The notes under the pieces were generated by a model. That model had not been told where the DNA came from and did no database searches. It saw only the letters and a program-made list of their open reading frames with translations. Source: Oenanthe sinensis (Eukaryota; Streptophyta; Magnoliopsida; Apiales; Apiaceae). Taken from it: a stretch of DNA of 64,000 bases. Shown here one piece after another: positions 15,177 to 24,913 of this stretch (positions are counted from its first letter, which is position 1; every line of letters starts with the position of its first letter). The stretch covers positions 23,024,501 to 23,088,500 of the forward strand of contig CM053803.1 of NCBI GenBank assembly GCA_028671895.1. Reading direction: 5' to 3'. A program made the position numbers and the translations under genes.

Positions 15177-16095
15177 GTTTTAACATGTGGACTAGCGGAC
15201 GATTAGTCGATGACTAGTCGGCTAGCCGGACCCTCGTCGACTCGACTTACCGTCTTGACAATCATGTGTACTTGCAACCACAAAACAGTGATAATTATCT
15301 TCTCATGTTTTTTTTTAGGGTTTGATGTTATATTCTCTCCTTATGTTCTTTCCAAAGTTGATTGTTAATTATCGAATGAGGTATAAAATTTAAAGGCTCA
15401 ATTTATTAAAATTTAAACATATCATTCTGGTGGAATGATCTTTCGCATAAATGGAGAAATATTACCCAAAAATAACTAACCATAATTAATAGCTTTGATA
15501 ATCATTGATAGTTGTTTTCATGGTTAATAGATTATGTATAATACTCGAGACCCTTACAACATTCCAAGCTAAACTGGAGAGAGTTAAAATCTAGAATTAA
15601 GAAAATGGAGGTTCAACTGTTTGGTCATTTAAATGGATGATATAACTTATTATGTATTTTCAGGAAGAAATTGATCGACTTGCTTCCTACTACCCTGACC
15701 ACTTCAAAGTTTACTACGTACTAAATCAGGTTAGTTTCCCCTTTATGCTATCCATCATCTCTCTATGTTTTTATGGTATTGTGTTGACTATATACATTAG
15801 AATTTAGAGGACTAAAAATTGTATGTATGCTTATGCAGCCCCCGGAAATATGGGATGGTGGTGTAGGATTTGTAACCAAGGAAATGATCCATACACATTG
15901 CCCCGCCCCAGCATCCGATATCCAGGTAGATTTTGTTCTATACAAAATATTGCGAAAATATTCCAAAAGTAGCTGAATTTTTTCTTTCAATTAAAATGGC
16001 AGATTCTGAGGTGTGGACCACCACCGATGAACAAGGCTATGGCTGCTAACCTTGAAGCTCTGGGATACGCACCGGAAATGCAGTTTCAGTTTTAA
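9225..16095 (+). CDS. CBR1: NADH-cytochrome b5 reductase 1 (nine coding exons)
   Basis: A flavoprotein that passes electrons from NADH through FAD to cytochrome b5, feeding fatty-acid desaturation and other ER redox steps. Exons: 9225-9330, 9557-9698, 9823-9913, 10025-10102, 14094-14174, 14292-14381, 15664-15729, 15839-15925 and 16003-16095. They join in frame to 277 residues, about the family length. An N-terminal membrane anchor (residues ~9-27, Val/Ala-rich) precedes Ser-Lys-Lys. The FAD-binding RPYT-type motif reads KPYTPTT (~94-100), followed by GRMSHHF. GMLAGGSGITPMFQ and CGPPPM are the NADH-binding motifs, and the C-terminus is MQFQF. The 5' part of the mRNA probably has its own intron (8520-9213). 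Intron 5 uses a GC donor (CAG|GCATGA), and intron 4 is about 4 kb and full of transposons. No stop or frameshift breaks the exons, so the gene is likely functional. Confidence 0.95.
10361..11075. mobile_element. hAT-like non-autonomous element in CBR1 intron 4
   Basis: The left end reads AGGAGTGAGCATTTTCCGGT. The right end, reverse complemented, reads ATGGGTGAGGAATGTTTTAG. Both resemble the TAGGGGTGAGCA-type ends of plant hAT-like MITEs, and both continue into GGTTCGGTTC-rich stretches. No transposase frame is present. I could not find a clean 8-bp target duplication, so the ends are approximate. Confidence 0.45.
11158..12926 (-). mobile_element. PIF/Harbinger element, non-autonomous, in CBR1 intron 4
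   Basis: Target duplication TTA flanks the element (11155-11157 and 12927-12929). The ends, GAGTACCTCCAGTG on the left and GATCATCCCCAACG on the right (reverse complement), are both near the PIF/Harbinger consensus GAGCATCTCCAATG. On the - strand it carries a broken ORF1-type protein. I see no DDE transposase, so movement would have needed a helper. It is about 1.77 kb long. Confidence 0.75.
11533..12573 (-). pseudogene. Harbinger ORF1-like (Myb/NAM-associated) protein, broken
   Basis: The frame starts at 12573 with an Asn/Pro/Gln-rich segment (MNPNNPPPPNSQNPN and on). It passes an acidic stretch and, after a stop near 12217, continues as KWVEDKLLISAWLNVSIDP, a Myb/SANT-like start. Downstream come FWDRIHQYC, RINDGAQKFGACY and ELHLTTYKKK-FDNHWFELR. 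The C-terminal part in another frame ends DLVEHISQFHNNR at 11533. This family is annotated in plants as NAM-associated or 'glutathione S-transferase T3-like' and accompanies PIF/Harbinger transposons. Several stops and at least one frameshift make it inactive. Confidence 0.7.
12932..14090. other. Remainder of CBR1 intron 4, no gene seen
   Basis: From 12932 to about 13200 there is GC-richer sequence with GGGTGCCAACAAAAAATGCTG and GGCACCCCTTGTGAGTGC in opposite orientations, possibly the scarred ends of another element. The rest is ordinary AT-rich intron sequence. An open frame at 12932-13225 shows no family motif and I treat it as chance. Confidence 0.4.
15121..15168. repeat. (TA)n microsatellite in CBR1 intron 6
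   Basis: About 24 TA units without interruption. Confidence 0.9.
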
Positions 16096-16436
16096 TTTTT
16101 CGATAAGAACTTATATGCCTTCATCAGACATTCAGTTTTCTATTGTTTGATATTTAATGTACTTTTGTGAGAACATTTAGCCATTAAAACACATATGTAC
16201 TACATTTGGCTCAGCTCTTACCAAAGAGGATCTTGCCAAAGAAACCTGTGTTGCTCTTTTATATCCAGATCAGCTAATATTTTCTAACAAAATTGAGTAA
16301 ACAAAATGAAGTTTTCTACACTTAAGACTGTACTTATATATCTTTACTTGTAGACAACTCACCCAGACTAATGTGCTTATATGTTCTGTAACTAGTAACT
16401 ACCGCAAAACAACCTTCAGAAACATTTTCAAACTAG

Positions 16437-16473
<37 letters not shown>

Positions 16474-17088
16474 AGTTGCATTGGCTTTTAAAACAAAAAC
16501 TAGCATAGCAGTTCTGGCACCCATCTTAAAAGTATCAAATTATGACCCGTATCTTTAATTGCTGCTATACAGGATATTTCTTTTAATACAAAAAAGAAGC
16601 TATTTTCCAAGAATAATCTTCAGAAATATTATTTATTTATTATTTTTCTTGGATGCCAATTTTAAACTTGTTGAGGCTACTGATATTTAATTTAGTTGAT
16701 TACCTTGTACAGTATATGGCGAGGTTTAAATGTAGAGATTATAAGATCCCCTAAATATATTTGATTTTGATTAATTCCATTTTAGATAGCTTTTTTTTTT
16801 TACTTTTTGTATTATAACATTATTATTTATAGATGGTTCTTTGACGGTTACTCACTGCTAACTACTCCTTTAAGAAGCAAAATACACACATTCCTTCCTA
16901 TCTTCCTCCTTAACAAACATCAGTCTTCTTCTCATAACCTTAACTTTTCTCTAAGACTCTACACACACACATACACTCTCTCTCTCTCTCTCTCCCTATC
17001 TCTCTCTATCTCTCTCTCAAGGCTACTAATCTTTCTATATACACTAAAATAAATTGTCTTATACACTTGTGTTGAACTGGTTAGCTTG
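16096..17088 (+). other. Spacer between CBR1 and CNGC4, with CT-rich leader
   Basis: The first few hundred bases are the CBR1 3' region. A (GT)n run sits at about 16439-16470. From about 16880 the strand turns pyrimidine-rich and contains a (CT)n run at about 16977-17021, typical of a plant 5' leader. Copy B has a matching leader end (ACTTGTGTTGAACT) just ahead of its ATG. Confidence 0.5.
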
Positions 17089-20000
17089 ATGAGAATGGAG
17101 ACTGTCAAAGAAGAGTATGAGAACAATAATCCACATTTAAACGATGACATCACCACCGACGAAGAAGAAGAAGAACTGCAAGAAGAAGATGATGAGGAAA
17201 GCTCAGAAAAGCACAGCAGCAGCAGCACAGAAAGCTACAGATATGATAGTGGCAACCGGAAAAAAATACTGGGATCATCATCAAGAATGGCATGGATGCG
17301 AGAATGGGACCGTGTGTTTCCTTTGATATCTGCTTTATGTTTGTTTATTGATCCTACCTTCTTTTACACACTCTCTCTTAACAAAGATAGCATGTGTTTT
17401 TTCATTGATGGCTGGTTTGCTCTCGGTCTCTCGATTCTCCGATCAGTTACTGATGGAATGCATGTCTGGAATATGTGGCATCAGTACTGCATCTCATCGT
17501 CTGTCGTGCAAGGGCCCCGGAGGATTTACGGTGGTGGTTTAGCATTGCATAATTTTAAGGGCAAAATGAGCTTCTTTCTTTATGTGTTTGTCATCTTACC
17601 TTTGCCACAGGTCAGAAATTATTTCAAAAAAATTCTTATAGATTTCTTAAACATACTTTCTTACCATGATAAATGTATGATAATTAATATTAAATATATT
17701 TAAGAAAAAAATTAAATGCCATAGTTGGAGTCCGTTGCATCAGACTGCAGTAGATATTGATAAGTATATTTGGATTTTGGAGGAATGTACTTCAATGAGT
17801 ATTAACTGCCAAAGTGTTTATAAAGATGACAATTTTATGCATGTCAATGTATTAATGACTCGGGCCTCCCTCTCTCTCCCCCTCCCCCTCCTCCTCCCTC
17901 TCTACACACACACACAAAAAAAAGAAGTTAAAGCTTATCTCTTCCTTTTCTCTGTTTTTTTCCTTATAATTTTCTTTAGAAATTCCAAGTGTCTTGTATG
18001 TTTATTTAAATTGCACAAAATCTAAATATAATTTATATTAATTATTTCTCATTATTAATTATACTTGTACAAATTTGGTAAGCACTGCAGGTTGTAATCT
18101 GGATTGTGGTTCCAGCATTGTTGAACAAGGGTGAACAAGCAAGAGCAATGACACTAATGCTCATAGTATTTCTATTCCAATACCTCCCTAAGATATATAA
18201 TGCTGTTTGCCTATTTCGCCGCATGCTCTTTGAATACGTTTTTGGAACAGCTTGGTGGGGGATCGGCCTAAACATCATTGCAATTTTTGTAGCCTCACAT
18301 GTAAGTCCACACACACACGTAATTGCAGTTTTCTTTTAATTCAAGTAGAAGGGTATTGAGCCTGTTAATCAGTTTCCTGTTGTGTGTGCGCGCTGTGCGC
18401 AAGTTAACTAATGAATCATGTGCAGGTGGTGGGAGCATGTTTCTACTTGCTAGGAATACAGAGGTCAGCTAGGTGCTTGATGGAGCAATGCATGAAAACA
18501 GAGGGTTGCACATTTAATGCACTTTCTTGTAAAAATCCTTTCTTTTTCGGAAGCACATATAAGGTGACAGATGATATGCGAATGTCATGGGGAAATAACA
18601 ACGATGCCAGATCTTGGTGCCTACAAAGCAGTGATAATAGTCAGTATGATTACGGAGCATTCGCATGGATAACTCTACTTGTTGGAAATAACAATCGTAT
18701 GGAGAAGATGCTTCTTCCCCTCTTTTGGGGTGCCATGATGCTTTGGTAAGTTCATCATCCATTTCTTTTCTTTTTGTTATTTAAACATGTACATAGACAT
18801 AGTCACCCTTGATTTAATATGATAATTGATGCAGCACTTTTGGGAATCTGGTGAGCACTGATGACTGGTTAGAAATTGTGTTCCAGATAGTTGTGACTGT
18901 GTGCGGCCTCGTGTTGGTCACCATGTTAATTGGCAACATTAAGGTAAACATTTTCTTAGAAAAGTTAGAGGTTTGAGTAGAAGCCTACTTTGGAGTTATG
19001 AAAGACAATTTGAAATGTATTTAAACTTGATTAGTTCATGTTCTTACTACCATTTATTCGAATATTTCATGTTCTCTGTATAAAGATTAAAGGGATATTG
19101 TTTTATATTTGCATTTAATTAGTCGATTATGTGTTTATATTCAGGTGTTCTTGATAGCAACATCATCGAAGAAACTTGTAAGGAAAGTTAACATAAATAA
19201 TGTTGAATGGTGGATGAAAAAGAGGAACATGCCACAAGGATTGCGGAAGAGAGTGCGTAACTATGAGCGACAGCATTGGATTACAATGCGTGGTGTAGAT
19301 GAGAGTGACATGATTTATAGTCTTCCTGAGGGTCTTAGGAGAGACATCAAGTACTACCTCTATCTGGACTTGGTGAGACAGGTATATATATTAACCTTAC
19401 TTGTAATAATACTATAAATCTCATATATTAAAACTATATAAAGCTAAAAGAATATAAATCATGATGCAATGAACCCACCAGTGCTGATGTATTCAAGGTG
19501 TAAGCAGAAGGGTAAAACAGACAAAGCACTTGAGGAGATTAACACTAGTAACAGTGGAGCAGTAAAAACAAAAGGAGGGTAAAAACATTTTGGGGAGGGA
19601 TCATATATATAGCGAGTGGAGGAAAGGAAAAAGGGATCTGCGTATTTTGTAATTTTTCTTTACTAGAAAACTGGGAGAGTACTGGGCCTCTCGAATGCTC
19701 AGTTATCAACTTTCAGGATTGTTATCATTGGCTATTGTTTTGTCTTGCTTGAAAACTGAATTCTAAGTGCTAAATATTGGTTGAAATCTATCACATAGTG
19801 CTTGAAATATTACTTGTAATAATACTATAAATCTCATATATTAAAACTATATAGAGCTAAAAGAATATAAATCATGACCTCAGAAAACACATGATCCATA
19901 GCCAGGATTAGATATACATTTAAGAAATGTGATCCGTAACCAGAATTAGATAAATACAGTATATCATGTTGTTAAAAAACCGACTAAGTTTTGTCGAGCA

Positions 20001-20803
20001 ACACTCTTTTCTAGAGCCAGCTATAAAACAACTGTCAGCAGTACAATATTTTTTTTTACTTCTGTATTTGAACTTGTGAGTAGAGTAAGATGATGGTTTT
20101 CAAATTAACTGACAGGTTGTGCATGTATCAGGTACCTTTGTTCCAGAACATGGATAGTTTGGTACTGGAGAACATCTGCGATAGAGTGAAATCTCTTATC
20201 TTTCCTGAAGGAGAGATTGTGAGTGGTGAATTTTGACTTAATACGTATGGATATGATTTAAGAACATACTGATTTATACATCAATTTTACTTTCAGGTAA
20301 TTAAAGAAGGTGATCCAGTACAGAGAATGTTATTTATCGTAAGAGGTCATCTCCAATGCTATCAAGTAGATAGAAGTGGGGTCAACAGTTGCTGCATGTT
20401 AGGCCCTGGAAATTTTAGCGGGGATGAGCTCTTGTCATGGTGCATGAGGAAGCCATTCACAGAAATCCTCCCACCATCTTCATCTACGCTAATTAGTCTT
20501 GAAGCAACTGAAGCATTTGGACTCGAAGCGGAAGATGTAAAATACGTGACCCAACATTTTCGCCTGAATGAAAAAGTGAGAATGAGTGCTCGCTATTATT
20601 CCCCTGGTTGGAGAACCTGGGCTGCTGTTACCATTCAGGTGGCTTGGCTAAGATACAGGAAGCACCGAGCACTTACATCTCTTCCATTTATCATGCCTTG
20701 GAGGACATTGTCACGGTCTGCTTCACTTGGGGAGGCAAGGCTTAGGCTTTATGCTGCACTGCTGACTTCGCATAAGCCGCATCAAGATAATAATGTTCCC
20801 TAG
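17089..20803 (+). CDS. CNGC4: Cyclic nucleotide-gated channel, CNGC4 type, copy A (intact)
   Basis: A plasma-membrane cation channel of CNGC group IVb. Members of this group act in calcium signalling and immunity, usually with CNGC2. Exons: 17089-17610, 18091-18300, 18426-18745, 18835-18943, 19145-19381, 20132-20218 and 20297-20803, which join in frame to 663 residues. An acidic, Ser-rich N-terminus leads into S1 (REWDRVFPLISALCLFIDP), S2 (VILPLPQ) and S4-S5 with PKIY and FGTAWWGIGLN. The pore is PLFWGAMMLCTFGN, where group relatives have STFGN. After S6 (LVTMLIGNIK) comes the C-linker (EWWMKKR, LPEGLRRDIKYY). The cyclic-nucleotide domain contains GDPVQRMLFIVRG and LGPGNFSGDELLSW. The C-terminus has WAAVTIQVAWLRYRK (IQ motif) and ends SLGEARLRLYAALLTS. 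The helix after QHFR is three residues shorter than in CNGC4 relatives. No stops are present. The ATG was chosen because copy B has its ATG in the same place. Confidence 0.93.
19397..19877. repeat. 68-bp direct repeat enclosing a 345-bp insert, CNGC4-A intron 5
   Basis: The same 68 bases occur at 19397-19464 and 19810-19877 with a single mismatch. The 345 bases between have an LTR-like look (a TATATATAG run followed by GGAGGAAAGG and CTAGAAAACTGGGAGAGTAC). Copy B's intron 5 continues directly into sequence matching that after the second repeat, so B lacks the insert. Confidence 0.75.
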
Positions 20804-20982
20804 AACAAATAACTAAGAACTGAAATATTCAGAAGTATTCAGATGTCTTGGTTCTTTAACTTTGTGACTTTCTATCGATTTAAACTAAATTTATATTGAA
20901 TTGGTATTTTATTATTCACAATTAACAAATGTGTTGTGTGAAAGTTAAATCACATAATTAATTAAAGAATAATCTTACTTGT

Positions 20983-21494
20983 AGCTTAGTCGGCCAGCTG
21001 CCCAAGTTCTCCAAAACCAGGAGAATATTAACAAGAACTGATTTTCACGTTTCTTGTTCAAACAAATATGTAGTGTCACATATTTTACATCCTCTGCTTC
21101 GAGACTAAATGCTTCTGTTGCTTTAAGACTGACTAGCGTGGACAAACACGGTGAAAGACTTTTTATGAATGGCTTCCTCGCGCATCATGACAAGAGCTCA
21201 TCACCGCTAAAGTTTTCCAGGGCCTAACATGCAGCAACTACTGACCCCATTTCCAACTAATTGACTGCATTGTCGATGGCCTCTTAATAACATCCTCCGT
21301 GCTGGATGACCTTAGTTACCTGAATGTGAAAACTGATTCATATGTATGCACACATAAATTTTTGTATCTTAATGTTTTGATTTGGAATTTAATACTCAAA
21401 ATTTCTCTTTCCGAAAAAAAGACAGATTTCACTGGATTGCAGATGTGTTCTCGGACTAATCTATCCATGCTTTGAGACCTGAGACAGAGCTACC
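20983..21494 (-). pseudogene. Antisense diverged copy of CNGC4 exons 6-7 (next to copy A)
   Basis: Read on the - strand, about 21494-21421 matches exon 6: CAG acceptor, then GTAGCTCTGTCTCAGGTC and ACATGGATAG/ACATCTGC-like stretches. From 21320 down to about 20985 it matches exon 7: CAG acceptor, GTAACTAAGG, then GTTGCTGCATGTTAGGCCCT, GATGAGCTCTTGTCAT, GAGGAAGCCATTCA and TTTTGGAGAACTTGGGCAGC. The frame is broken by indels and stops. Arms face exon 7 of copy A with roughly 325 bases of spacer, forming an imperfect inverted repeat of the cyclic-nucleotide-binding region. The same arrangement sits next to copy C, so it predates that duplication. Confidence 0.88.
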
Positions 21495-21879
21495 TGATTA
21501 ATTTTTAAACCAACATATTAATTTACTCATAAATAATCACAGAGAATTTTTGAAATAGAAAATTTTCTAATGCCGATGCACAAAATTGACAAAAGTATAA
21601 TTACATTAAACAAATCTTAGTCTTTCATCTAATGGCTCCCCTGCGCAATTCAAAATAGGTATAATTATGTACCTTGATGCAGCAGGGTGTTGATCCAAGA
21701 CTAAATCATCTGCAGCTGCTTGAGTTCATCTTGTTATTCATCAGCTTCAAGGGTATCTTTACTGACATTTCAATCATTCGAAATTTAAAGCCTAGAAAGT
21801 TGAAAAGTTTGCTCTCTGTGTAGGTGCACGTTGGTTATCTTAATACAAACTAAAATGCTGCTACTACTTGTATGCTACA

Positions 21880-22650
21880 TTAGCAATTTCTGATTATCAA
21901 TGATTAATAAGTGGATTTGTGTGTCCATATATAGAGATATAAATTAGCCGTTAAACTAGCCGTTGTAATTTAAATTAAGCTTTTGTCCGTTTTTATAATA
22001 TCCGTTGTAATTTATATTAAATTCTTATACGTTTTTATGATTCAGATTGTAACGGTAATTACAAAAATTCTTATACACATTTTTATAATTCAAATTATAG
22101 TGACCGTTATAAAATGTTTATAATGAATGATGTAATTCGATCGATTACGAAATATGTATCTACATTATTTTCATGATTAATACGAGGGTGTGCGTGTGAG
22201 ATCTAAACTAGTCGAATTTAAATTAAACGTTCATTCATTATTCTAATATCCGTTGTAATTTTATATTAAATTTTTATACATTTTTATAATTCAAATTGTA
22301 GTGATCGTTATGAAAACTCGTATACACTTTTTTATAATTCAAATCGTAGTGACCGTTATAAAATGCTCAAACTTTGTTTAGAGTGTCGTGGGGTCGGGGA
22401 TTTCAATCTCTTCCTATTGGTTATAACGTATGATGTAAATCAATTGATTACGGTATATGTATTTATGTGATTTTCATGATTAATAAAAGAGTGTGTATTA
22501 ATATGGAAAGATCTAAATTAGCCATTGTAATTTAAATTAAACATTTGTCCATTTTTCTAATATCCGTTGTAATTAATTTATATTAAATTTTTATACGTTT
22601 TTATGATTCTAAATCTAATGATCCTTAAAATACATGTGTCTTGTACATAC
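21880..22650. repeat. ~300-bp-period tandem repeats downstream of CNGC4-A
   Basis: A unit containing CTAATATCCGTTGTAATTTA, then TTTTTATAATTCAAATTGTAG and ACCGTTATAAAATG, occurs about three times, beginning near 21995, 22245 and 22555. The same repeat array follows copy C at 35.3-36.2 kb. No coding frame. Confidence 0.7.
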
Positions 22651-22750
22651 AAACATTATTGTGAGAAATATTTTTGCATTTAAAAAAATCAATGAAAAAT
22701 GTTTACAGAACACATATATATTATGTATATATGATGTATAGAACAGAGGT

Positions 22751-23089
22751 TATGGCCAAACATAACAATTTTTTAAATAACTATTACAAAAATGATAATT
22801 TTTGAAAGTAGTGAAAAAAATGATTGGGATACGCATTTGAAAAAGGGTTGTTCCATTTACATATGATATGCATTTCATATTTGGGTGATTGAATTTTTTT
22901 TTCCTAAAAATATATAAGATACGCATTTGAGAAAGAAGTATCCAAAAAAATAAAAGACACTCATTTCTTAAATGCGTATCACATACACGCTTTTCAGAAT
23001 TGGGTGTCCAAATAGGTATTTTTGGCCATTTTTTTAAAAATTGTCATTTTTGTACACATACACCCAAAAAGTTGGTATTTTTGCCATTA
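22751..23089. mobile_element. Foldback MITE with ATGGCCAAA-type ends
   Basis: The left end (TTATGGCCAAACATAACAAT) and the reverse complement of the right end (ATAATGGCAAAAATACCAAC) are similar, and both arms continue through ACAAAAATGA(T/C)AATTTTT. A second internal pair shares GATACGCATTT. The element is about 340 bp and has no coding sequence. Confidence 0.5.
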
Positions 23090-23827
23090 TTTCCGGAACA
23101 TACTAGTCCTCCAATTCTTATTTTATGAAAAAATATCACATCTTTCTTCAAAAACTCATGTGTTCTATAAATAAAAATATAATTATGATAATAAATTATG
23201 CATTTGGAAAAAAATTAGTGGAAAAATGTTAACAGGACACATATTATCGAAGTACATGACATAATAGTTTCCTGAAAAACTAGTTCTAATTTAAGTCTAT
23301 ATATATATATATATATATATATGAGTAGTATTCTAGGGAGAATTTTGTATATATATACTTAAAAATAGAATCACTAAATATATACACAAGATACATATAT
23401 CTATCTCATTATTCATAAAAAATAAATATGTATAAATTAAAAACAAAGTTATATAATGTTTTTTTGAAAAATATTGAAAATCACTTATAAAAATTAAAAA
23501 GTAATTTAAATTGATTCTATAGTAGAATCAAATTGTCCATATTGTATATGTATATGGTTAAATTTAAAATCAATTTTTTGGCTTATTTTTTAATTATTAA
23601 ATTTTTTAAGAAAATTATATATGGTTAATATTTTATATTAGGATCAAATTTTCTATTTTAAAAAGCATGAGTATGGTTAAATTTAAAATTATTTATCAGA
23701 TTATACATTATAATCAAATGATTCTCTTCAATACAAGAGTGTTCACTCTAGAATATAGGTCTCCAATTTAAACTACATTTAAGAATACTTTACCGAACAA
23801 AACTCTATATATAGGTGTATATATATA
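23090..23827. other. AT-rich intergenic DNA, no gene seen
   Basis: Only a (TA)n run at about 23287-23321 stands out. Confidence 0.5.
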
Positions 23828-24913
23828 GGTAAATATGCTAATTCATCACTATAGTCAGTATTAACTTACAACTAGATCACCAAGTTAAAAAAGTTTTCAA
23901 ACACATAACTGAAGTACCTATACTTTGCAACCTTATCATTGTATATGCAAAAACTTACACGATCGTGAAAAACGTTTGACTTTTAACATTTCTCCGTTAG
24001 CTTGCACAACTGTTAGTCTATTAAGTGCCATATCAGCTCCATGTCACCTTACACATCATCCGGGCATCACCTTTAAACCTGACCCAATCCACTTTTGATA
24101 CCCCAAATCAAAACAATATTAAAGCAAATAAAATCATCTCAATTAAAAATGAATTGAGAGAGATCGAGAGGTGACAAAGGGACGGTAACTTCTCTCTCAA
24201 TAGTTGATTATCATGTATTTATTTTTGTTTGTGTGTATGTATCATGTATTTTGTTCATCTTCAATATGATTCGAAAAACCCTAATTTTATGTATATATGT
24301 ATAGTCTGTATATATAACATGTCTTTGAGAGTATTTGTCAAAAAAAAACATGTCTTTGAGAGTAGTGTTGTATTATGGTGGTCGGTTTGTTACATCTCAG
24401 TTGAGTGGTATACGAAGTTATCAATTAAAAAAAGGGGAAGAGGCAAGCCAAAACTTACAGTCAAAAGGGGAAAGACATTCATAGCCCCAAGGCAGAGGCA
24501 ACGACCGCAATACTTTAAGTTTCTTACGACTTTGTATTATGCTAGTAGAGAACATATTTTGTAAGACTTATTTATTTGGTTATCTCTCGGCAATGTTAGG
24601 AATTTTATTATGTTGATTGTAACTGCAATGGGGGTGCATGATTGTTAATTATATATGCAAATGATGTTTTTGTGTTATCTTTTTAATGTTATCCTTTTGT
24701 TATTTTATTCTTGTCATAGTGATATTTTTGAAATGTTGGGCTTATATTGGCTAGGTACTGCCATGTAGGCATGTCCATGTAAGTGATTCGTTAGTGTTTT
24801 TAAGCCAATTTGAAAGTTTTTAAATCCTTCATGGGTTGATTGAGAGCTTTTTTAACTTGATGACCCAGTTGCAAGTTAGTACTGACTACAATGATGAATT
24901 AACATATTTACCC
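23828..24913. mobile_element. Long-TIR DNA transposon (MULE-like), non-autonomous
   Basis: The left end GGTAAATATGCTAATTCATC and the inverted right end GGGTAAATATGTTAATTCAT extend into similar arms of at least 70 bases (GTCAGTA(T/C)TAACTT and CAAGTTAAAAAAG shared). More diverged similarity runs on to about 24040 on the left and from about 24730 on the right. Long terminal inverted repeats suggest a Mutator-like element. No clear 9-bp target duplication was found. The interior carries one open frame. Confidence 0.6.
24229..24564 (+). CDS. Unrecognised frame inside the MULE-like element
   Basis: An uninterrupted frame of 111 codons lies in the interior of the long-TIR element. The N-terminal half is Tyr/Val/Cys-rich and looks random. 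The C-terminal half is basic (KKRGRGKPKLTVKRGK, then RQRQRPQYFKFL). I recognise no domain. It could be a captured host exon, a remnant of a transposase-associated protein or a chance frame; the last is most likely. Confidence 0.15.
   Translation: MCVCIMYFVHLQYDSKNPNFMYICIVCIYNMSLRVFVKKKHVFESSVVLWWSVCYISVEWYTKLSIKKRGRGKPKLTVKRGKTFIAPRQRQRPQYFKFLTTLYYASREHIL

Noticed and set aside
16959..17228. - strand Ser/Arg-rich frame over the CNGC4 leader
   Set aside because: It is the shadow of the (CT)n leader and of the acidic N-terminus of CNGC4.
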